Of a stretch of DNA of 64,000 nucleotides, positions 9,012 to 17,714 are shown one piece after another. The translations under genes were made by a program, and so were the position numbers. How positions within the stretch are numbered: the first letter of the stretch is position 1; every line of letters begins with the position of its first letter. The notes beneath the pieces are model-generated. The model was not told where the DNA came from and did not search any database. It was given only the letters and a program-made list of their open reading frames with translations. This stretch comes from CALSMU01 sp965230225 (GTDB lineage: Bacteria; Bacteroidota; Bacteroidia; Flavobacteriales_D; Parvicellaceae): contig CBDDKM010000002.1 of the NCBI GenBank assembly GCA_965230225.1, positions 806,001 through 870,000 on the forward strand, in the 5' to 3' direction.

Positions 9012-9644
9012 ATGGAGAACATAATTGACAGCCTTAATTGGAGGTATGCTTGTAAAAAGTTTGATCCTTCTAAAAAGTTAACCGAACAACAACTGCAAAC
9101 CTTAAAAGAGGCATTGAACCTTACCCCAATGTCTTATGGACTTCAGTTGGTTAAATTTCTATTTGTAGAAAATCAGGAATTGAAGGATCAGTTAGTTGCG
9201 CACTCATATCAGCAAAAGCAAGTGGCAGAGGCATCTCATGTTATTGTGCTTTGTGTTCAGGAAGAAATTGGAGATAAGGATGTTGAGGAATATATTTCTA
9301 TTACTGCCGAAACCAGAGGAGATTCTTTAGAATCGTTGGAGGGATATAAGAACATGATGAGTGGTACTGTTGCTCGAATGTCTGAAGAACAAAAGAACCT
9401 GTGGGCTTCAAAACAACTTTATATTGCTCTTGGAAATGTAATGACAGTTTGCGCTGTAGAAAAGATAGATGCCTGCCCAATGGAAGGTTTTAGCCCAGCT
9501 GGAGTAGATGAGGTTTTGGGACTCAAAGAAAAAGGATTAAAATCGGTTTTAATGCTACCAGTAGGGTTTAGGTCGGAAGATGACCCTTATATTCAAAAGA
9601 AAAAGGTTAGAAAACCGCTTTCCAGAATCGTAGAAGTGATTTAA
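9012..9644 (+). CDS. Nitroreductase family NAD(P)H-dependent flavin oxidoreductase
   Basis: 210 residues. It begins NWRYACKKFDPSKKL, the typical opening of NfsB-like nitroreductases, with the arginine/lysine-rich FMN phosphate contact. Later segments LTPMSYGLQ, LWASKQLYIALGNVM and CPMEGF (cofactor-binding loop before the C-terminal domain) fit the family. It reduces nitro or quinone substrates with FMN and NAD(P)H; the natural substrate is unknown. It follows riboflavin synthase by 1 nt, suggesting co-expression with the cofactor pathway. It ends exactly where the convergent minus-strand gene ends (9644/9645), with no intergenic space. Confidence 0.88.
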   Translation: MENIIDSLNWRYACKKFDPSKKLTEQQLQTLKEALNLTPMSYGLQLVKFLFVENQELKDQLVAHSYQQKQVAEASHVIVLCVQEEIGDKDVEEYISITAETRGDSLESLEGYKNMMSGTVARMSEEQKNLWASKQLYIALGNVMTVCAVEKIDACPMEGFSPAGVDEVLGLKEKGLKSVLMLPVGFRSEDDPYIQKKKVRKPLSRIVEVI

Positions 9645-10094
9645 TTACAAAGAACTACTTCGTTTACTAAACTGTTCGATAAGTAGGAATACACTAATGG
9701 CAAGAACGCCAAGTATACCGTAGATAAACAAGTCCATGTTTTCGAACATGCCAGACATGTTATCGGTCATTTTTTCTACTCTGGATAGGTTTAGTTCGTA
9801 AGTGGATTCGGAAGGTAAAAATCCAACCAATAAAAGTATCCCAACCATAGCAGCAGCAATAGATATCCAACCAATTTTTCCAATAATTGGAGTAGGTTTT
9901 AACACGGGTTTATGAGCTACTTGCTTCATTATGTTGGCCGTAAAATCAACAGAAGGCGTTTCTGAGGTATGCTCATTTAAAATGTTTCCTAAGGCAGTGT
10001 CTTCCTGCTTAATCTGAAACATTAGCTTTCTGGTAAAGTCGTCCGATGGAGACTCTAATCCATGTTTCCAGTTTTTGTTCTTCTCTTCACTCAT
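9645..10094 (-). CDS. Two-TM membrane protein, probable anti-sigma factor
   Basis: 149 residues. The cytoplasmic N-terminal part contains two copies of a P-S-x-DFT-x3-M-x-Q-(I/V) motif, at about residues 16-28 and 47-59. Two transmembrane helices follow at about 75-94 and 122-140, with a short periplasmic loop. It overlaps the upstream ECF sigma gene by 4 nt (ATGA type), the classic arrangement of a sigma factor and its membrane-bound anti-sigma. Sequence similarity to known anti-sigma families is not obvious to me, so the role is inferred from topology and linkage. Confidence 0.65.
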   Translation of the reverse strand: MSEEKNKNWKHGLESPSDDFTRKLMFQIKQEDTALGNILNEHTSETPSVDFTANIMKQVAHKPVLKPTPIIGKIGWISIAAAMVGILLLVGFLPSESTYELNLSRVEKMTDNMSGMFENMDLFIYGILGVLAISVFLLIEQFSKRSSSL

Positions 10095-10654
10095 ACAATT
10101 CGTTTCATTTCGTTGTACAATAGTTTCTCCAGCTTAACCTTTAAAGCTTTTCTGGATCGGTGTAGCTTAACCTTTACATTAGATTCTTTAAGTTCGGTAA
10201 TCTGGCAGATTTCATTAATAGAGCACCCCTCCATGTAAAACAAAGTAACAATTACTGCATCCAGGTTAGGTAAGGATTGAATAGCATCACGTACAAATTG
10301 CTTCCTTTCTTCCAATTGCAGTTGATCCAAGTCCGGTAATTCTTCTTCCGTGTCCAGTAAAAATTCTTCGTTTACTGTATCCAGTTTCTTAACCCTCGTT
10401 TTAGTAATGGCTGTTCTATAGGCTATGGTATATAACCAGGTAGAAAATTTTGAGTCTCCTTTAAACGAATGTAGTTTATGGTAGGCTTTGATGAATACGT
10501 CCTGAGCTATTTCTTCTGCATCTTCCCGATCCGAAATAACTCTAAGAACAATGGTAAATACCATGGTTTTATATTTATCCACCAAATGGGTATAGGACGA
10601 GCTTTCACCGTCCAATACCTGCTGAATGTATATGTTGTCGTCTAATGAGACCAT
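10091..10654 (-). CDS. ECF-type RNA polymerase sigma factor
   Basis: 187 residues. Region 2 spans about 22-85 (DREDAEEIAQDVFIKAYHKL, then FSTWLYTIAYRTAI). Region 4 spans about 117-175 (LPNLDAVIVTLFYMEGCSINEICQI with helix-turn-helix). It directs core RNA polymerase to a small regulon. Its ATG directly follows the stop of the DUF6249-like gene, and its own end overlaps the putative anti-sigma gene by 4 nt, so the three genes form one translationally coupled operon. The signal sensed is unknown. Confidence 0.92.
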   Translation of the reverse strand: MVSLDDNIYIQQVLDGESSSYTHLVDKYKTMVFTIVLRVISDREDAEEIAQDVFIKAYHKLHSFKGDSKFSTWLYTIAYRTAITKTRVKKLDTVNEEFLLDTEEELPDLDQLQLEERKQFVRDAIQSLPNLDAVIVTLFYMEGCSINEICQITELKESNVKVKLHRSRKALKVKLEKLLYNEMKRIV

Positions 10655-10990
10655 TTACATTACATCCTTTTGTTCTTCTCTCTTCATTACGAAGTGGTTG
10701 GCAACGAGCCCCATTCCACCAAAAAAGAATACCATAGACATGGTGGCAACTTCTTCTTCCAGAACAGTAGTGGCAGCCAATACCTGCCCAATTAAAATAC
10801 CCAATGCAATTCCCATGGCAAGCATTCCTATTTTCAACCCTATTCGCCTGGGCTTAGTAAGAAATTTGTTAGGGTCCACATCTTTTTCAATCATGGCCAT
10901 TCGTTCTTTGTTTCTGGTAATCAGAAATACATAGAGAACTCCAAAAATGGCCATAAACATGGTAATTGGGATGAAAACTTCTGCGTGCAT
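10655..10990 (-). CDS. Small membrane protein, DUF6249-like
   Basis: 111 residues with three predicted membrane segments (about 5-25, 50-71 and 84-101) separated by a basic cytoplasmic stretch (RNKERMAMIEKDVDPNKF). The ITRNKERMAMIEKG-like block before the second helix is typical of small Bacteroidota membrane proteins annotated DUF6249 (assigned from memory of the pattern). It is the first gene of the sigma/anti-sigma operon and abuts the sigma gene with no gap. It may be a sensor or modulator for the sigma system; this is inference. Confidence 0.7.
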   Translation of the reverse strand: MHAEVFIPITMFMAIFGVLYVFLITRNKERMAMIEKDVDPNKFLTKPRRIGLKIGMLAMGIALGILIGQVLAATTVLEEEVATMSMVFFFGGMGLVANHFVMKREEQKDVM

Positions 10991-11110
10991 ATATCTGTTT
11001 TTATGATTCTGTAATCTTAGACAACATGAAATATTAAGAGGTTACAAATTATTTGAAAATAAATTGAATCCATAAAATATTACTAACTCAGAATCGTCTA
11101 CATTCGTGAT

Positions 11111-12850
11111 ATGTCCAAAAAGAAAATAACCATGGCCAAGGTGTTTAAAACCATCATTTGGCCTAGAAAAAATATCATATTAGTTGGGTTATTATTGATC
11201 GTATTAAGCAGGTTAGCAGGCTTGGTAATTCCGCGTGCAACCAAGTTTCTTATTGATGATGTAATCAATCAGCCCGAGCAGGATTTCGAATTACTTAAAT
11301 TGATTGTAGGTGCTGTAGTTATTGCTGTGTCGGTTCAGGCCATTACCTCATTCCTCCTTACCAGGATACTCAGTGTAGAAGCGCAACATTTAATTTCGAA
11401 GTTGAGAGCACAGGTACAAAAGAAGATACTTTCGTTGCCTATTAACTTCTTCGATAATCATAAATCAGGAGAGCTGGTTTCGAGGGTGATGACGGATGTA
11501 GAAGGAGTTCGAAATCTGGTAGGAACGGGGTTAGTACAATTAATAGGAGGCTCCATTACCGCCATTGTATCCTTAATTTTACTATTCAATATCAGTTGGA
11601 GCATGACTGTAATGGTACTGGTTCCGGTAATTATATTCGGAATAGTATCCTTAAAAGCATTTGGGTTTATCCGACCAATCTTCCGGGAAAGAGGTAAGAT
11701 CAATGCAGAGGTAACTGGGCGACTAACCGAAACGCTGAATGGAATAAGAGTAATTAAAGGGTTTAATGCAGAGAAGCAAGAGGTAAAAGTATTTGAGAAT
11801 GGTGTAGATCGTCTTTTCAAGAATGTTAGAAAGAGTTTAACTTCTACTGCTTTAATAACAAGTTCTGCCACGTTATTACTAGGAATGGCCAGTGCCGGAA
11901 TTATGGGGTATGGAGCCTATATGGTAATGGAAGACAACATTACTCAAGGACAATTCTTCGAGTTTACACTATACCTCGGATTTATGATTGCTCCAATTGT
12001 TCAAATGAGTAATATCGGTAGCCAGTTAACAGAGGCATTTGCCGGATTGGATAGAACAGAAGAACTCATGAATATGGAGCCGGAGGATGATGGTACCAGA
12101 ACGGATGAGTTAAATAGCATTAACGGGGATCTTAAATTTGACAATGTATCCTTCTCTTACGAAGAAGGAAAAGAAGTAGTCCATAACATAAGCTTTGATG
12201 CTCCAAAAGGTTCTGTAACTGCCTTAGTAGGTTCTTCAGGATCAGGTAAATCTACATTGGCAGGGTTGGCAGCATCTTTCATTTCTCCGCAAGGAGGGGT
12301 GGTGAGTATGGACGGGCATGATATCTCCAAAGTAAAGCTGGACAGTTATAGAAAATATTTGGGAGTGGTGCTACAAGACGATTTCTTGTTCGAAGGAACC
12401 ATTAAGGATAATATCCTGTTCCCTCGTCCGGATGCTAACGAGGAACAATTGCAAGAAGCCATTAAAGCGGCTTATGTGGATGAGTTTACCGATCGATTTG
12501 AGGATGGAATAGATACAGTAATAGGTGAACGTGGAGTTAAATTGTCTGGAGGTCAGCGTCAGCGTATAGCTATTGCGAGAGCAATTTTGGCTGATCCGAA
12601 AATTCTGATTCTGGACGAAGCTACTTCTAATCTGGATACCGAAAGTGAATCGCTAATTCAGAAAAGTTTGAACCAATTAATGGAGGGTAGAACCACTATT
12701 GTAATCGCTCACCGATTAAGCACCATTAGAAAGGCTAATCAAATACTAGTAATTGAAGAGGGGAATATTGCCGAACAGGGAACTCATGATGAGTTAATAG
12801 AAAAGCAGGGGAGGTACTACGATCTATTTACTTATCAGAGTAGAATTTAG
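11111..12850 (+). CDS. ABC exporter, fused permease-ATPase (MsbA/ABCB type)
   Basis: 579 residues, a half-transporter acting as a homodimer. The transmembrane domain spans about 1-310 (first helix IILVGLLLIVLSRLAGLVIP). The nucleotide-binding domain spans about 338-575, with Walker A GSSGSGKST at 374-382, the signature LSGGQRQRIAIARA from 478, Walker B ILILDEATS and H-loop IAHRLS. It exports lipids or hydrophobic compounds; the substrate cannot be read. The gap of 120 nt to the divergent sigma operon holds a TACATTCG box at 11099-11106 as a possible -7. The 3' end overlaps the convergent gene by 4 nt. Confidence 0.92.
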   Translation: MSKKKITMAKVFKTIIWPRKNIILVGLLLIVLSRLAGLVIPRATKFLIDDVINQPEQDFELLKLIVGAVVIAVSVQAITSFLLTRILSVEAQHLISKLRAQVQKKILSLPINFFDNHKSGELVSRVMTDVEGVRNLVGTGLVQLIGGSITAIVSLILLFNISWSMTVMVLVPVIIFGIVSLKAFGFIRPIFRERGKINAEVTGRLTETLNGIRVIKGFNAEKQEVKVFENGVDRLFKNVRKSLTSTALITSSATLLLGMASAGIMGYGAYMVMEDNITQGQFFEFTLYLGFMIAPIVQMSNIGSQLTEAFAGLDRTEELMNMEPEDDGTRTDELNSINGDLKFDNVSFSYEEGKEVVHNISFDAPKGSVTALVGSSGSGKSTLAGLAASFISPQGGVVSMDGHDISKVKLDSYRKYLGVVLQDDFLFEGTIKDNILFPRPDANEEQLQEAIKAAYVDEFTDRFEDGIDTVIGERGVKLSGGQRQRIAIARAILADPKILILDEATSNLDTESESLIQKSLNQLMEGRTTIVIAHRLSTIRKANQILVIEEGNIAEQGTHDELIEKQGRYYDLFTYQSRI

Positions 12851-13713
12851 TATGTGTAGAACCTATTTTTTAAATAAAGCACATCCCTGTTGCCCAGCCC
12901 TATTTCGAAACAAGATTGCTCGGTTTGTTGTTGTTTAAGGAGGTCGTTGTTCTTATTTAGTATTTCGTAATACAATTTAGGTTCGCCTATCGCTTCCTGA
13001 TAATAATCGTGAAACATGGCATAAAAAGTAGGAGAAACGTTGCCTTGTTTCACCTGCTCCAGAATGATGGGTAATAGCTCTTCTATGTTCTCATTTGGTA
13101 AGTAACTTATTAAACGATACAGGAATGACCTGGTTCCTTTTAAACGTTGCATGTTCCAGTAGTTTTTGTCGTTTACAGTATTAAAAAAGCTAATGGCATG
13201 TTGTTTTATAGAATCTGAAGGATAAGGAGGTTCCATAACAAAAGTGGTGTCTCCGTTGGTATACTTAAAAACCTTTCTATACCTGAAAGGAGCATAAGCC
13301 TTTTCTACCCATTCTTGCATTTCTGCTGGCTTTGCTACTGGTTTAAGCTGAATCACCATACAAGAATCGTAGATTTGTTCAAACTCTTCTTCCAGGACGT
13401 ATTGGGTCCAAAAATCTTTATCCTGAAACAGAGGTAATATGGCCTGACCTTTCCAAACTGATCGATAAATGAGCTCTTTTGCTTCTTCCACCCTATAATT
13501 AGCAGCATAACAAAGTGCAAGTGCATACATTTCTTCAGGAAAGGGATTAAAATTCTTAACACATGGCTCCAGATAATCCTGAGCTTCCTGATATCGTTGT
13601 TCCAATATGAGTTGGTGTCCAAGAATGGCCGGTTGGTGATATTCGGTGATATAATTTTGCCCTTTAATTAGTAGGGTAAAGAGCATCAAAGTAGACAAAA
13701 TGAGGTGTTTCAT
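12847..13713 (-). CDS. Secreted protein of unknown function
   Basis: The ATG at 13713 is chosen because it gives a clean signal peptide (MKHLILSTLMLFTLLIKGQ). An upstream TTG at 13746 would add 11 residues that spoil it. The mature part, about 270 residues, is helical and contains a repeated pattern of the kind found in TPR-like folds (LEQRYQEAQDYLEPCVKNFNP, ALCYAANYRVEEAKELIYRS). No catalytic motif was recognised. It is probably periplasmic. It overlaps the convergent ABC exporter end by 4 nt. It heads in the same direction as the YD-repeat gene upstream, 58 nt away. Confidence 0.75.
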   Translation of the reverse strand: MKHLILSTLMLFTLLIKGQNYITEYHQPAILGHQLILEQRYQEAQDYLEPCVKNFNPFPEEMYALALCYAANYRVEEAKELIYRSVWKGQAILPLFQDKDFWTQYVLEEEFEQIYDSCMVIQLKPVAKPAEMQEWVEKAYAPFRYRKVFKYTNGDTTFVMEPPYPSDSIKQHAISFFNTVNDKNYWNMQRLKGTRSFLYRLISYLPNENIEELLPIILEQVKQGNVSPTFYAMFHDYYQEAIGEPKLYYEILNKNNDLLKQQQTEQSCFEIGLGNRDVLYLKNRFYTY

Positions 13714-13771
13714 AGCAGGGGCTTTAGGTTTAAAATTATAAATCAATTTAATATTGAGAATGAATCATCAA

Positions 13772-14683
13772 TTATTCCTCATGGAATTCGTTTTCCATGG
13801 TTAGTTTAACATAGTTCCACTCTAGGTTTAACATAGGGTTGGGGTTAAATCCTCCAGATTCACTTCTCATATCGTAAACAGTTGTAGAGGTAACAAACCC
13901 ATTGTTGTCGTATTCCGACTCTACAAAGTAAACAATGGTATCGTCAGCTTTGTTCTTTTGCTCCTGACGAATCAAATTGTTTTTTTCATCGTATTCCAGA
14001 TTCACCACTATCCCGTCGGAAGTTTCAAGCCTTTTTTCTTCTCCGAAATCGGTGTATTCAATATTCATGGCCCAGGTTAAGTTTCCTTTCTCGGTGTAAA
14101 CATTTTGGCGAATGCACTTCCCTGAGTCATTTAGAAGATACTCTACGCGTCTCATAAAATCATCATTATAGCCGTATTCGGTTTCTTCTGTTTTGTTCCC
14201 GTTATCGTCGTATTTGTATTCAAATCTTTTTTCTACAATGTTTTCCCAGTTAAAAACGACTTCTTCTACAATTTGATTTTGGTCGTTTCTTACGGTAACT
14301 TCTTTCGAGTCAATTTCACCATCTTCATCAATAGTGGTGGCTGTGTAGCTATTGCCTTCCCGATGAATGGTTTTTGTTAAAACTGAGCCATCACCAAATG
14401 TCTGGATCACTTCTTTGGCTGTAGAGTCATCGAAGTAAGAAAACTCAAACCGGTTGATTAACGTTTCTGCATCTGAGTAGTGAGCTTCTAAAATGAGGTT
14501 GCCTTTCTCATCAAATTCAAACTCACTCCAATCCTGAACGTCTCCGTTCTTTCCATAATCTACCGATTTGATTAGTTTTCCGTCTTCGTTTAGTTCTTCT
14601 AATTTCCCTTTATAGGACTCCAGAATATTATCATTTTCGTCGATTAGGTGTTTGGTAGTAATTACTGATTTAATTTTTTTCAT
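13772..14683 (-). CDS. Cytoplasmic protein with YD/RHS-like DENGN repeats
   Basis: 303 residues from the ATG at 14683 (MKKIKSVITTKHL). A TTG 18 nt further upstream is possible but less likely. The whole protein is a chain of about 20-residue units containing D-(E/D)-(N/K)-G-N-(L/K)-x4-Y, for example FDEKGNLILEAHY, YDDNGNKTEETEY and YDEKNNLIRQEQ, as in RHS/YD-type beta repeats. It is strongly acidic, with no signal peptide or membrane segment. Function unknown. It lies 24 nt downstream of the anchor-L/OmpA gene and is probably co-transcribed. Confidence 0.75.
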   Translation of the reverse strand: MKKIKSVITTKHLIDENDNILESYKGKLEELNEDGKLIKSVDYGKNGDVQDWSEFEFDEKGNLILEAHYSDAETLINRFEFSYFDDSTAKEVIQTFGDGSVLTKTIHREGNSYTATTIDEDGEIDSKEVTVRNDQNQIVEEVVFNWENIVEKRFEYKYDDNGNKTEETEYGYNDDFMRRVEYLLNDSGKCIRQNVYTEKGNLTWAMNIEYTDFGEEKRLETSDGIVVNLEYDEKNNLIRQEQKNKADDTIVYFVESEYDNNGFVTSTTVYDMRSESGGFNPNPMLNLEWNYVKLTMENEFHEE

Positions 14684-14707
14684 CTCAGAGCTTTTGCTCA
14701 AAGATAA

Positions 14708-16183
14708 TTATTCCATTACCGACAGCTTTTTGGAAGCAACAATATTTCCATCAACAATAAGAGAGTATAAATAAGTTTGTCGTTCAAACAAAGAAGCATT
14801 TAGTTGAATGGAACCTTCTCCACGTTCCAGAATAACTATTCTTCTTACTACTTGCCCTGCCAGATTAGTTACCAGTAGTTCCGCAGATTGAGATTTATTG
14901 GGTACAAAGAAGTTAATCACCGTTAGGTCGGAAAATGGGTTAGGTGCATTTTGGTCCAGTCTTGGGCCTAGATCTGTAACAGTTTCGAGGTATTCATTTT
15001 CTTTTGTCCAATAATCATCATTATTTCCAAGTAATCTAATATCTACTCTTCGGTTAACCGATTTTCCTTTGCTGTTGTCGTTGGCTGCAATAGGCATCGT
15101 TTCTCCTCTTACATTAATGATCATTTTCTCTCTGTCAATACCATTAGCTTCGAGGTAATCCAGCACAGACTCTACTCTTCCTTTTGCTAACTTAAAGTTG
15201 GCCTCGTCCGATCCGTCACTATCAGTGTTTCCTGAAATAACGATGGTTTCAACTCCCCTTTGTTTCATGGTTTCAATTACCTCATCCAATAAACTATGAT
15301 CTAATTGATCCAACTTCTTTTCGTTGGTATTAAAGAGAACACTAACTTCTTCATGGTAGCTTACAACACTTCTATTTTCGAAAATAATTCCTGAATCATA
15401 TCCATTATCTCCCACATCGGCAATACAAAGTTTAAGATGATATGTTTCCATTGGTTTAACTTCCTGACGAATCTCCAGCAAGCGAGTAAAACCATTGTAT
15501 TCGATGTTCATTCCGGTATTGTGCAAATAGAAAGAAGTATTGCTTTTAGGGCATTCTGCACTTTCGGGGTTACCATCATTTACATTATTGATGCTAACGG
15601 GAGTATTGGTTCTTGGTAAAACCGCCATGTTTTTTTCCCCCTTAATTCCAGGACCACTAATGAAAAAAGCAAATATGTCGTTGTATTCTGAGCAAACGAA
15701 GTCGTCGTACTCTTCCGATCCGAATACATAATTGAAGGATAAAGTATCCGCAGTGGCTACAATATCCATTTCTAGTACAAAACCATCATAAGTAGTGTTG
15801 GAACCGGTTAGGAGCCTTTCCAATTCTGGAACTCGGTCTCCAGAAGGAGTTTCAAGGTGAGTACCTTCCCAAACTTCTTCATCGGTAGAGGTCATGGCTT
15901 TCATGTCATTGGGCCCTGCTACATGCATAATGGAACCGGTGGTGGCAATTACTCCTTTCTCTATTCCTAAGCTTTTTCGTTGGTCCTGATAAGAACCAAA
16001 AGCCAAAGACTGTTCGCTTTGATTAATGGTAAAATTCTTAATAATAATTCCATCTCCAATAAGGTTTTGTAGGGCCTCCTGAATGTTGTTGGAGACCGTT
16101 TTCATTGGTTTGATGGTAATTTGACTATGGATATTGGAAACTGTAAAGGTGAGAAGGAAAGCAATGGTAAATAGGTTTTTCAT
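14708..16183 (-). CDS. Choice-of-anchor L / OmpA-like / T9SS sorting domain fusion
   Basis: 491 residues. A signal peptide (1-20) is followed by a choice-of-anchor L domain at about 33-275 (GVIATTGSI, LSFNYVFGSEEYDDF, YNDIFAFFISGPG). Next is an OmpA-type peptidoglycan-binding domain at 281-385, with GNTDSDGSDEANFKLAKGRVESV and NRRVDIRL retaining the Asp and Arg that contact the peptidoglycan peptide. Last is a T9SS type A sorting domain at 408-491 (NAPNPFSDLTVINFFVP). The combination is odd because OmpA domains work in the periplasm while the sorting domain directs export to the surface. It is followed 24 nt later by the YD-repeat gene. A TATACTTG box lies upstream at 16205-16212 (reverse strand). 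Confidence 0.87.
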   Translation of the reverse strand: MKNLFTIAFLLTFTVSNIHSQITIKPMKTVSNNIQEALQNLIGDGIIIKNFTINQSEQSLAFGSYQDQRKSLGIEKGVIATTGSIMHVAGPNDMKAMTSTDEEVWEGTHLETPSGDRVPELERLLTGSNTTYDGFVLEMDIVATADTLSFNYVFGSEEYDDFVCSEYNDIFAFFISGPGIKGEKNMAVLPRTNTPVSINNVNDGNPESAECPKSNTSFYLHNTGMNIEYNGFTRLLEIRQEVKPMETYHLKLCIADVGDNGYDSGIIFENRSVVSYHEEVSVLFNTNEKKLDQLDHSLLDEVIETMKQRGVETIVISGNTDSDGSDEANFKLAKGRVESVLDYLEANGIDREKMIINVRGETMPIAANDNSKGKSVNRRVDIRLLGNNDDYWTKENEYLETVTDLGPRLDQNAPNPFSDLTVINFFVPNKSQSAELLVTNLAGQVVRRIVILERGEGSIQLNASLFERQTYLYSLIVDGNIVASKKLSVME

Positions 16184-16399
16184 AGTTGTTTTTACTTATG
16201 GTTCAAGTATATAATCCCCATAATCGAAAAAAGTAACATCCTCATCGTAAATTAATTACAAGCTCAATAAAACTTAGTAGGCTTTTTTTAGATGAAAAAA
16301 ATACCTATTCGTAAATCAGAATCGACAATTTGTAATCTTAATCAATTGGTTTGAATAGAGTTGGAAACGTGGTACAAATAAAACTCGTTAATTTAATCA

Positions 16400-16414
16400 G
16401 TTGGAGCTCCCAAC
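16400..16414. promoter_or_regulatory. Short inverted repeat in the 283-nt gap before the LamG-like T9SS gene
   Basis: Arms GTTGG (16400-16404) and CCAAC (16410-16414) surround AGCTC, 53 nt upstream of the ATG at 16467. It could be an operator. Otherwise the 16184-16466 gap shows only AT-rich sequence and no RNA gene. Confidence 0.25.
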
Positions 16415-16466
16415 AATATTTTAAATGACCCATTTGTGATCTTCACAAAAAATTAAAATACTGACC

Positions 16467-17684
16467 ATGAAAAAGACCCTCATACTACCCTTAGTTTTAC
16501 TTGCTTTTACAGCAACATCACAAGAAACCATTAGCCAGTTTACCTGGGAAACAGACGTTACCACAGCAGATGTTGGACCCAATGCCACATCAGTAAGTGG
16601 CTCAGCAAAAGTTGATGGTGGTGGAGCCACCCTAAATGGACTTAATGCCGGAACACCAAAAGCTGATTTGGAGTTAACCTTACCTGGAGCATCTTTCGAT
16701 AAAGAAGGGTGTGATATCTCAGTAGATTATCATAGAGAAGAAGGTACAGGATACTTTTTTAAAAGAGGAAACAGCCTGGAATTTGGACTTTCTGGAGGTA
16801 AATTAAGAATTAAATACAGAGTGGATGATGGAATGGGAGGGTGGACCCAGGTAACCGCTACCAATTTATATACTATCCCAAACGATGATACTTATAGAAA
16901 CTATCGATTTTATTATGATCCGGGAGCGGGGTTTGCAGAAGTATTGGTGGATGGAGCCTCCGTATGGGATAACTCAGGAAGTGAAACCCCAGGGCAAAAC
17001 ATGTATTGGACCAGTGCAGGAGACATGATAGTAGGTAACAAAATGGATGGAACCGGTTATGATGATACATTTATGGATAACCTTTTGTTTATTGATTTTC
17101 CAAATAATCCACTACCCGTTACCCTTACGGATTGGACAGCAGAAGTAACCCCGCATGATGAGGTGGAACTTTCCTGGACCACATCAAGTGAGATTAACAA
17201 CGACTATTTTGTAATAGAAAGAAGCACTAATGGATTAACCTTCGATGAAATTGGAAAAATTGGAGGTGCGGGAAACAGTACGATTCAACGTTCATACTCA
17301 TTTATTGATAGCGATCCGGCAAAGGGAATGTCTTACTACCGTTTAAAACAAGTAGATTTTAATGGAGAAAGTGAAACTTTTAATGTACTGGCCATTGAGT
17401 TTGTAAAGTCGCTTAGCGAAGCTTGTGTACTAAAAGTTTATCCTAACCCTTGTGTGGGTAACTGTACCGTTTCTTTGGAAGACTGTGAGATGCAAGGCAA
17501 AGAGATTGAAATGGAGATGTATGACATGTCCGGAAACCTGGTGAAAAGAAGAATGAAACACTCGGATAGTAATACCAGAACACGTTTTGATATTGATGCT
17601 ACAAACAATTTAACACCAGGTGTTTACATTGTAAGAGCAGGATCTGGAGAAATGGCTACATCCGAAAAAGTAATTGTACGATAA
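16467..17684 (+). CDS. Secreted T9SS protein with LamG-like N-terminal domain
   Basis: 405 residues. Signal peptide 1-18 (MKKTLILPLVLLAFTATSQ). The N-terminal beta-rich domain at about 20-210 resembles concanavalin/LamG folds (YFFKRGNSLEFGLSGGKLRIKY, NYRFYYDPGAGFAEVLVDG). An FnIII-like region follows at about 213-305 (LPVTLTDWTAEV, SWTTSSEINNDYFVIERS, YYRLKQVDFNG). The T9SS type A sorting domain is at about 320-405 (VYPNPCVGNCTV, MYDMSGNLVKR). It is expected on the cell surface, possibly glycan-binding; the ligand is unknown. A lipoprotein gene follows 30 nt later. The FnIII-plus-sorting block is very like that of the gene at 61263-63626. Confidence 0.88.
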   Translation: MKKTLILPLVLLAFTATSQETISQFTWETDVTTADVGPNATSVSGSAKVDGGGATLNGLNAGTPKADLELTLPGASFDKEGCDISVDYHREEGTGYFFKRGNSLEFGLSGGKLRIKYRVDDGMGGWTQVTATNLYTIPNDDTYRNYRFYYDPGAGFAEVLVDGASVWDNSGSETPGQNMYWTSAGDMIVGNKMDGTGYDDTFMDNLLFIDFPNNPLPVTLTDWTAEVTPHDEVELSWTTSSEINNDYFVIERSTNGLTFDEIGKIGGAGNSTIQRSYSFIDSDPAKGMSYYRLKQVDFNGESETFNVLAIEFVKSLSEACVLKVYPNPCVGNCTVSLEDCEMQGKEIEMEMYDMSGNLVKRRMKHSDSNTRTRFDIDATNNLTPGVYIVRAGSGEMATSEKVIVR

Positions 17685-17714
17685 ATCACTACCTTAATAC
17701 CCTAAAATAGATCT

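Noticed and set aside
13714..13746. Upstream TTG start for the secreted protein ending at 12847
   Set aside because: It would place 11 residues before a clean signal peptide. The same reasoning rejects the TTG starts before 14683, 23498, 29150, 33119, 33207, 53768 and 57912.
16184..16466. RNA gene or riboswitch in the longest gap
   Set aside because: The stretch is AT-rich with only a short inverted repeat and a weak reverse-strand -7 box; no tRNA-like or riboswitch-like fold was seen.
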